This document shows positions 57,696-64,000 of a stretch of DNA of 64,000 bases, piece after piece. The position numbers and the translations under genes are program-made. The DNA is taken from NCBI GenBank assembly GCA_028023455.1, contig JAQFVV010000032.1, positions 2,292,001 to 2,356,000 of the forward strand, given 5' to 3'. The DNA is from Epiperipatus broadwayi. Lineage: Eukaryota; Onychophora; Udeonychophora; Euonychophora; Peripatidae. Within the stretch, counting starts at the first letter, position 1; the number at the start of each line of letters is the position of its first letter. Under the pieces are notes generated by a model, which was not told where the DNA came from, ran no database searches, and saw only the letters and a program-made list of their open reading frames with translations.

Positions 57696-59085
57696 TACTT
57701 GGTCTCTAGAAAGGATCCACTCAAGTCATTTTTCTGATTTCTTCATTTGCTTCTTTTAAGTTATCAATGATCATTCCATAAATACCTGGAACTTTCCCAT
57801 TTTCAAAGATTTAATTGCATATCTTATCTCTTCTTTTAAAATGTTTGGAAGTTCTTATATAGTAATTGTAAAGATTATTTTATTTTTTATTACAATTCTT
57901 TGTAGAAATCTTCTGCATATTCATGTTATTCCTCTTTTTGGCAATAGTTCCACTTTTTCTTCTTATAGCTGAAATAATTTCCTATTCTTTAATATTGTTT
58001 AATATTTTTGAAACTTTTTATTCTCTTCTAAAACTTTCTTTTCTTATGTTATTATTAACTTGATTTTTTTACAATTTTACTGAATTTTGATATTTTTACA
58101 GCATCATTTTAAAATATTTTCATCTTCATTCTTTTCTTCATATATTGTTTTGACTCAATTGAAAATATACTGGTAAATTGTGCTTTATTGTACCAACTAT
58201 CTTTGACAGTTCTTACTAGTGAATTATCTTTTTGTTGATCTCACTTAAATATGAATTATCTTTAAAATCTTTTAATATTTTATATGATTAGGAAATTTTA
58301 ATTAAAATTTATTGAAAAGTATTTAAAAGATAAAAATATCAAATGTTAATATTGTCTTTCTTAAGTTTACATCTCATTAATCAATGATCACTTCCTGTGT
58401 TAAGTTTATTATGTAATTAAAAACTTGAAATATATACTTTCATTTAAATGTTATCCTGTTCATTTTTGTTTTACATGTTTCACACAAAAAAAAATAATAT
58501 AGTTTTTTTTTCAAATTCTAAAAGTCTGCGTTCTTTCTCATTTCTATCACCATGACCAAATTTGCCCACAATACTTTCAAGTTTTATTTCCGAATTCCAC
58601 CATTAAAGCACCCCGTGACAACTTTAAAATACTGTTTGCTGTGAACAAACCCTTTTGTACATCTATATAAAAATCATCTACTTTTTCATCACAACTTGAA
58701 TTATCTGCATTTGATATATTTCTTTAATTTGAATAGTTAATCTTGCTACTTTAATATATCATTAATCTCCACAATATTCTTTTATGAATTTGATATCTTC
58801 CTTTAATTTGAATAGCAAATCTTGCCCTTGATATACCATTAATCTCCATAATGTTATTCTTCCATTTTTTATTTATAATGAATCCACTTGTATTTCTAAT
58901 GTATGTACCTTTATATTAAATTAGATGTCCACTTTTTAAATGAATTACTCCTCATAATTTCTTCTACCTTCACAAAGTCTAACAATGTTCCATTTAATAT
59001 TAGATAATTCTTCCAATTCATGCAACTTCACATTCTTTGATGATGATCTGCTGTTGTAGCTATCTAAATAGAAAGTTATTATCAA
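57696..59085 (-). pseudogene. RTE LINE, copy C (endonuclease and start of reverse transcriptase)
   Basis: The minus strand reads the endonuclease N-terminus YNSRSSSKNVKLHELEELSN then WNIVRLCEGRRN (about 59065-58950). Next come GFIINKKW-like residues (about 58885), the IQVV-KVDDFYIDVQKG block (about 58690) and NLTQEVIID (TGSDH motif decayed, about 58410). EDFYKEL follows, and finally LPNILKEEIRYAIKSLKMGK (about 57850-57790). It stops before the catalytic reverse transcriptase motifs. A 77-bp tandem duplication lies inside the endonuclease. Copies B and C together show that the family's first endonuclease block is absent only from copy A. Confidence 0.8.
58720..58875. repeat. 77-bp tandem duplication in RTE copy C
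   Basis: ATTAATCTCC with its flanks occurs at 58761 and 58838. The repeated unit covers the RTE segment reading WRLM-YQ-VARL and GRYQ on the minus strand. The two units differ at many positions, so the duplication is older than the one at 44.7-45.2 kb. Confidence 0.65.
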
Positions 59086-59814
59086 ATGGCAGCCTGGGTC
59101 TGCAATTAGATTATTAGCATTCTCTATCTTCATATGTTAACTATGCCTCAGCTAATGATTTTTAGTCTCCTAGGAATGAGAGCTATAATATGGTTTTGTC
59201 TGACCTAATTTTAAATATTTAAAGAAGTAATTCATACACACCTTCATTTTGCCATCAAGAAAACTCAATTGTTACTTGTAATGAAAAACTATCAGGCAAC
59301 TGAGAAGAAAGATCATGGGGTTTTGGGATTATAAACTCTAAATAAAAACTCCAGTAAATTTACCTTCTTGGTTGAAGCATGATGATGAGCAGTTTATTTA
59401 TTATATAAATCATATACTAATAATAGCTGCAATGACAAGAATGTATGGATGGAACATTACAATTTGCCATCCTCAGTTTCTTTAAATCTTTAAAGAGAAT
59501 CAAAGGGTTCTCTTTTAATTAACAGCAGTTCACTGATTAGTGAGAACTTTAATATATATATATATGGATAAACTATAAAAAAGGATATCATAGTCAGCTT
59601 AAACATATATTTAAAATAATATTACTAAATTATTTTAATTTTAAGGAATATAGCAAGTATAATCAAAAATATTTAAGAATAAACTAAAAAGAACTACTGA
59701 AACATGATAAATATCATGGAGTATGTAAGGCTTGTCCTAAGGCAAGTTCAAATGCTTGTCATTTTTTTTTATGGGAACTTGATACCTCAATAAAAATTAT
59801 TACATATATTAAAG
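59086..59814. other. No feature seen
   Basis: AT-rich sequence with a short AT microsatellite near 59553. Confidence 0.4.
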
Positions 59815-60280
59815 GGAATTTGAATCCAGACTTTCAAGTTCCCTTCAGTCACCCACTCTATCTTATATAATCAATACATATAACCACAGCACTCATCAGT
59901 TGGCCTGAATTATAATCTCTCACACATGTATATAATCAGTGCTCTGTTTATATTAAGATAGAAAATTTTCAGACTTTTTGGACAGATTTCAATGTTCTCC
60001 ACTCTTAGCCCCCCATATCAGATTGTATATTCAAAGCCATTGTTATGACCACATACATGTAAAAAAGATAAATGATCTTCAATATATGTATTTTGTGGTA
60101 AACCAGCACTCATCAGTTGGCCTGAATTATCATCTATCACACATGTATATAATCAGAGCTCTGTTTATATTAAGATAGAAAATTTTCAAACTTCAATGGA
60201 CAGGTTTCAATGTTCTCCACTCTTAGCCTCCAATATCAGATTGCATATTCAAAGCCATTGTTTGCCAATTTTGTTGTCAT
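59815..60280 (-). repeat. Hammerhead repeat, head-to-tail dimer, period 217 bp
   Basis: Two direct copies of the hammerhead-containing repeat are joined. The mark ACTCATCAGTTGGCCTGAAT starts at 59891 and again at 60108, a period of 217 bp. Each unit contains, on the minus strand, a body with GGAGAACATTGAAA and TCTTAATATAAACAGAGC, then the hammerhead and the linker with ACATGTATGTGGTCAT. The left unit has lost the 3' half of its hammerhead and is joined to the terminal hairpin segment (59820-59860, TTGAAAGTCTGGATTCAAAT on the minus strand). Tandem monomers of this size with a hammerhead are the known layout of animal retrozymes. Confidence 0.75.
60060..60150 (-). ncRNA. Hammerhead ribozyme-like motif, copy 3 (best stem I)
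   Basis: The minus strand reads CUGAUGA (complement of 60110-60116), a stem II hairpin closed by GUG and CAC, AAAA where GAAA is expected, and UACAUAUA. UUGA follows, largely pairing with CCAA before CUGAUGA. Distal stem I, GAUAGAUGAU with AUCAUUUAUC, pairs at all ten positions with one G-U. Stem III is two base pairs with loop ACAU, and the cleavage triplet is AUA between 60083 and 60082. The conserved G before AAA is A here, which should abolish cleavage in this copy. Confidence 0.6.
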
Positions 60281-61991
60281 ACACATGTTGACTGAAGTCA
60301 TTCTGACTTCTCATATGCAGGACCTTAAGTCCATTTAAATATACAGAAGATAGAGATGGACAGAATACATGCTGAATATATAACAAGTATGTTATATATA
60401 TTTTAAGCTAGATGTAACTAGAAGGATTTGAATATAACTTGCAACTCAATCATCCCTGCTAAGATTAGCCTACTTATTAAATTAAGTCCATCGTGAAACT
60501 TGTCAAATAATGGAAATGTTATTTGATTATTAACACACACATATATATATATGTACAACACATGTGTTTATTTATTTTAGCATTTGATCAAAGAAGTCAT
60601 GATAAATTGTTTTTATAGTGAATCATTTAGTACAGCAAAATTTTATAGGAAAATATATTATATATACACTATTTGATAAGCTTTAATAAATTGTATTATA
60701 CATTCTAAACTGAACAATAGTGTGACATAATTTAAAGTTAGGTAACTTGGCGATGACCTGATGTCAAGTTAAGTAGCTCGGAAACAGTATAAAAATAAAC
60801 TATGATCTCACTATCTTATTTTTTTTTTATTAATGAAATGTACTTAACAATAGGCAGCTACGTCAATCTAACAGAAAATGAAGATCTTAAATTTACCGTG
60901 AGACGCGGTCAATATAAAAGCAAAAATTTTTTAAAAATCTTTCTTTTTGAAAACAATAGATGTTCTATAATGAGCTAACATCAATTGAACTAAAATTTGG
61001 AGTGCAAATATGGAGTCTACTGTCCATTAATTATAGAAGTTTTTAAATCAAGTACTGTATTACAAACTTTATCAAATTTAGCAGAAAGTGTTGTAAAGTA
61101 AAAATTAAGAACAATTTATAGATTTTCGTAATAACTAAATTATTTTCTGATCATGAGTGGAAGAGTTTGAGTATTATTTAAATCTCGTCACAAAAAGAAC
61201 ACAGCTTCTGCTAATAGTTAAAGCAAAATATGGAATAATTTATTTGACATATATATAAAAGTTCCTCAATATAAAGAAATAATTTACGATTATAAAGTTA
61301 TTTAATGTTACTTTAAGATGCAGAGGGGGCAAGAAAAACATGCTATACTGTTGATCGCTTTCTTCCCTAACATGTCTGCATAAAACTTCCATTTTTTTTA
61401 CTTTATTATAACACACAAGAAGATGCCTACTGACGGAGAAGCGTGCATAGGAGTATTAAGAGATGGATCAGCTAAGAATTGATGTTTTATTTTAAACAAT
61501 GGCAGGAGACATTGCTGTGTGATCAATCCTTTACTAGAAAAGTGATATTAAACTGCTTATTCGAGACTTCCATGCCTAAACATCATGAACTACTACTAGG
61601 ATTATTCAATGAACTTTGTTTCAACTATTAATTTTTACCTAGTGATTAATATTGTGAATTTTCTTTAATTTTTCTTTTATCTGTTGTTTTATTTTCATAT
61701 TCAAATGGTGAATTTCACCCTTTATGCTGTGAAAGATTTCATTTTTAGAGTTAGTAGAGGAGGGGGGATGGTTAACTTAGTTATTTCTTTTTTATAATTG
61801 TAAATAAAATTTAGGTTAGCTCATCGAATTTCTAGCTGCTTAACATCAGGTCATACATATATTGAGATAAGATTTCATCTATTTTTACAGATTTACAACA
61901 CTTGGTAGATTACAGAAATTCATGTTACAAAAAAATCAAGACAGATGTCATATGACCTAATTTAATAAGCTTGTGTTTACAAATGTTATAA
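60281..61991. other. No feature seen
   Basis: AT-rich sequence. CTGATGTCAAG near 60759 is not a hammerhead core. No coding domains recognised. Confidence 0.4.
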
Positions 61992-62072
61992 ATAGAGCTC
62001 GCAAAATCTTTGAGAATATCCTCAACCCTTCTGCTACTAGCTTGTTAAGAGCTTATTTTGCGAGCTCTATAA
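61992..62072. repeat. Very short inverted-repeat element
   Basis: TAGAGCTCGCAAAAT at about 61993 and its exact complement ending near 62071 enclose about 45 bp. TA bases flank the arms. It could be a tiny MITE with TA target or a chance hairpin, although a 15-base perfect GC-containing arm is unlikely by chance here. Confidence 0.45.
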
Positions 62073-63042
62073 TAGAATTCATGTTATATATTATTGATTA
62101 ACAATGGATGTATGTTATTTCAGTGTAAAGGACTAATTAACTAGTATAAATTCTTTTATCTATCATATGTATATTTAAACTTAGATTGGGGGGGGGCTTA
62201 AATCAAATAGTTCATTCTTGCAGGAATAAATCACAATATTATCATAAAAGAGACAACAGACATTTAATTTAGTAAGTTAGAATCTTGGTAATTTTAAATC
62301 ATTAATATTTATTTATTTTTTGTATACAGTATTTCATGATTTTGTAAATAATGAGTATCATAAATGGATTTCTAACATAGGTAAAGGTATGGAATTATAA
62401 AATTATTGATAGAATGGTAGAGGTTCATATTTAACACATGTATATATATATTATTATTATTGTCTAAATATTTTATTTCTAATTATTTTTATTAATAAAT
62501 GTTAAATAGTTGACATTATTCCGGTCTCTGGTTTATTGAGTTATCATGGCATTCAATAGTCAATTAATAATCATAATACGCGCACACACACCTATTTCAT
62601 TTTTGTATAAGTTTTGTGATAAATTAAGTATTTAAAATGCTAGTTGTAACCTATATAGAGGTGCGGAAGTTGCTTCATGTATCTGATCATACCCATTGAG
62701 AGTCAAAGGCGATATTCTTCCTGGGTTCGAATATTAGGGTATAATGGAATCAGAAAGGGATGAGAGGTGGATGAGTTGGCCTAAATTGTATGTGATATTA
62801 TTAAATAGATATAGAGCTAATCAATTCAAGATAGATGCAATCATTGGTTAGGCATTACATCAAGTTTTTAATCAGCATCCTACCCAAAGTCCATCCATAG
62901 TCAGGTGTGACTTTTCCTCTTTCCCAGCCTGGTAGAACTCTGTGGACTGTTATATCTGGCACAACTAGTTATGATGCATCGAATCATAGTTTCCAGACTG
63001 TTACATTTGCATTGTATCTTAGACACATAACAGATCCGTCCG
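62073..63042. other. No gene; isolated B-box-like word
   Basis: Near 62730 CTGGGTTCGAATATTAG resembles a Pol III B box but no A box is evident upstream. The stretch 62640-63040 is less AT-rich than its surroundings and unassigned. Confidence 0.3.
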
Positions 63043-63104
63043 TTACACTTTCAAGCTCCCTTTAGTCATTCACTCATCTTATATAACAAATATACAAGAC
63101 CACA

Positions 63105-63190
63105 TAATGCAGAAAATGATCTCCAATATATGTATTTGGTGCTGAACCAGCATTCATCAGTTGGTTCAAATCATCATCTACCACACACAT
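63105..63190 (-). ncRNA. Hammerhead ribozyme-like motif, copy 4
   Basis: The minus strand reads CCAA-CUGAUGA (core complement of 63154-63160), stem II with UGCUG and CAGCA paired around GUU, then CAAA where GAAA is expected, UACAUAUA and UUGG. The proximal stem CCAA/UUGG is perfect and GAUGAU upstream pairs with AUCAUU downstream. The G-to-C change before AAA predicts loss of activity. Confidence 0.55.
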
Positions 63191-63197
63191 ATATACT

Positions 63198-63290
63198 CAG
63201 TTCCTAGTTATATATGTGTGTGAGAGATGATAATTTGAACTGATGAGTGTGAGTTCAGCACAAAATACATATATTGGAGGTCATCAATAA
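63198..63290 (+). ncRNA. Hammerhead ribozyme-like motif, copy 5
   Basis: CUGAUGA lies at 63240-63246. It is followed by GUGUGAGUUCAGCAC (stem II weakened), AAAA in place of GAAA, UACAUAUA and UUGG. GAUGA upstream pairs with UCAUC downstream as distal stem I. It is a diverged inverted partner of copy 4. Confidence 0.5.
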
Positions 63291-63295
63291 ATCTA

Positions 63296-64000
63296 CATGA
63301 AGTTTTTATTATCAAAACAAATTAAAATAATATTTAAACTATAAATATTTAAATCATACAATCATTACTATAAATATCACTAATCATAAAACACTTTAAC
63401 AATAATATCCAAAAGTTTTGCTTAAATTTCAAGTTTACATACAAAGTTTATTAGTAATTTCCACATAAATAGAGATGTTGATATAATGTTCAATTTTAAT
63501 TTTAAAAAGCGTGTGATCATAAATATAAAATATTCCTGAATTGTTTTAAAATTCTAATATTTGTATCTGATTGTTAACTGCAAACCCTTTTATTCATTTA
63601 TTGAATTATGAGTTATAATACTGACAATTTCTTTTGTACTTAATGCTTTCATATTTTGTTCTTAAATTCATTCTAGATTTTCCTATAAAATTGTTTCATA
63701 TATCCAGAGAGAATCTCATCTATTTTAGCCTGCCATAAAAGCCATTTTAAATTATAGCCATTAAAAAAAATAAAATGGTCAATTTCTCATCAATTTTTAG
63801 AATGCACAGATGAAAAATTCCCAAGATTATTTTTTTCTTTTTCAATTACTTTTTAAAAAGTAATATCAATTATAATACTTAGCCAATGTGAATATATAAA
63901 TTAACAATCTTTTATTAAGCAAGCATCTTATAAGTTTAAAATATGAATCAAATATTATCTTTTATTAATTAAATTTAAAATTACATTATATTAAAAATTA
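63296..64000. other. No feature seen
   Basis: AT-rich sequence to the end of the window. Confidence 0.4.

Larger units (their letters stand above)
63043..63295. repeat. Hammerhead repeat, palindromic pair
   Basis: A minus-strand copy (63043-63190) and a plus-strand copy (63198-63290) face each other across AGTTCCTAGT. The minus copy includes the terminal segment TTTCAAGCTCCC, the linker and the hammerhead. The plus copy includes stem I, the hammerhead core and the start of the linker. Stem I upstream strands (CACACACATATATA and its complement) are therefore at the centre of the palindrome. Confidence 0.75.

Noticed and set aside
60740-60800. Hammerhead-like word CTGATGTCAAG followed by GGAAACAG
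   Set aside because: The core has U in place of the final A of CUGAUGA and no stem II joins it to the later AAA.
62715-62745. tRNA B-box-like word as evidence of a SINE
   Set aside because: No A box at suitable distance and no repeat partner seen in the window.
1-64000. CRISPR array, bacterial operons, rRNA genes
   Set aside because: There are no regularly spaced short repeats and no ribosomal or bacterial gene signatures. Gene content is that of eukaryotic transposons.

Overview
The window is strongly AT-rich eukaryotic DNA (by eye about three quarters A+T, with many A/T runs and AT microsatellites). I find no host gene that I can support. Everything recognisable is a decayed transposable element. 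The mixture of Penelope-like elements with GIY-YIG endonucleases, an RTE-type LINE with an APE endonuclease, Merlin (ISXO2/IS1595-like) transposases, ZBED5-like hAT transposases and foldback elements points to an invertebrate animal. I cannot name the phylum from sequence alone.

Layout. 1-7.8 kb: mostly unassigned, with a hammerhead-ribozyme repeat in inverted arrangement at 2.7-3.1 kb. 7.8-16.7 kb: a Penelope complex. It consists of a minus-strand element (7.8-10.5 kb), a partial same-strand unit upstream of it (10.5-11.37 kb) and an inverted plus-strand copy (11.37-16.66 kb). The plus copy is split by an unidentified 1.8 kb insertion and by a precisely delimited Merlin transposon (14373-15927, 8-bp target duplication). 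19.6-22.2 kb: RTE LINE copy A. 26.69-27.91 kb: a second Merlin with long terminal inverted repeats (TIRs). 30.6-31.6 kb: a 1-kb AT-rich palindrome with a small element in its loop. 31.9-33.4 kb: head-to-head copies of a second Penelope family. 33.6-35.3 kb: a hAT/ZBED5-like relic. 35.6-36.8 kb: two foldback elements and a plus-strand hammerhead. 39.9-45.2 kb: RTE fragments pierced by small foldback insertions. 44.4-49.7 kb and 55.7-57.1 kb: many copies of one non-autonomous foldback family, several with direct target duplications of 9-16 bp. 50.3-52.05 kb: a second hAT relic. 53.1-55.6 kb and 57.7-59.1 kb: RTE copies B and C. 59.8-60.3 kb and 63.0-63.3 kb: more hammerhead repeats, including a head-to-tail dimer with a 217-bp period.

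Most interesting signals. (1) A dispersed repeat family carries a type I hammerhead-like fold: CUGAUGA, a stem II hairpin, (G/A)AAA, a two-base-pair stem III, an AUA cleavage triplet and a covarying 10-bp distal stem I. It occurs as a tandem dimer and as inverted pairs, like animal 'retrozymes'. (2) The first Penelope family carries a tRNA-like A-box/B-box module just after its GIY-YIG domain in all three copies, followed by a decayed second hammerhead-like motif. (3) Short palindromic elements have long, variable target duplications, inversions and 5' truncations, which looks more like target-primed reverse transcription than cut-and-paste transposition. A working idea is that the Penelope or RTE machinery mobilises these small elements. 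That is inference.
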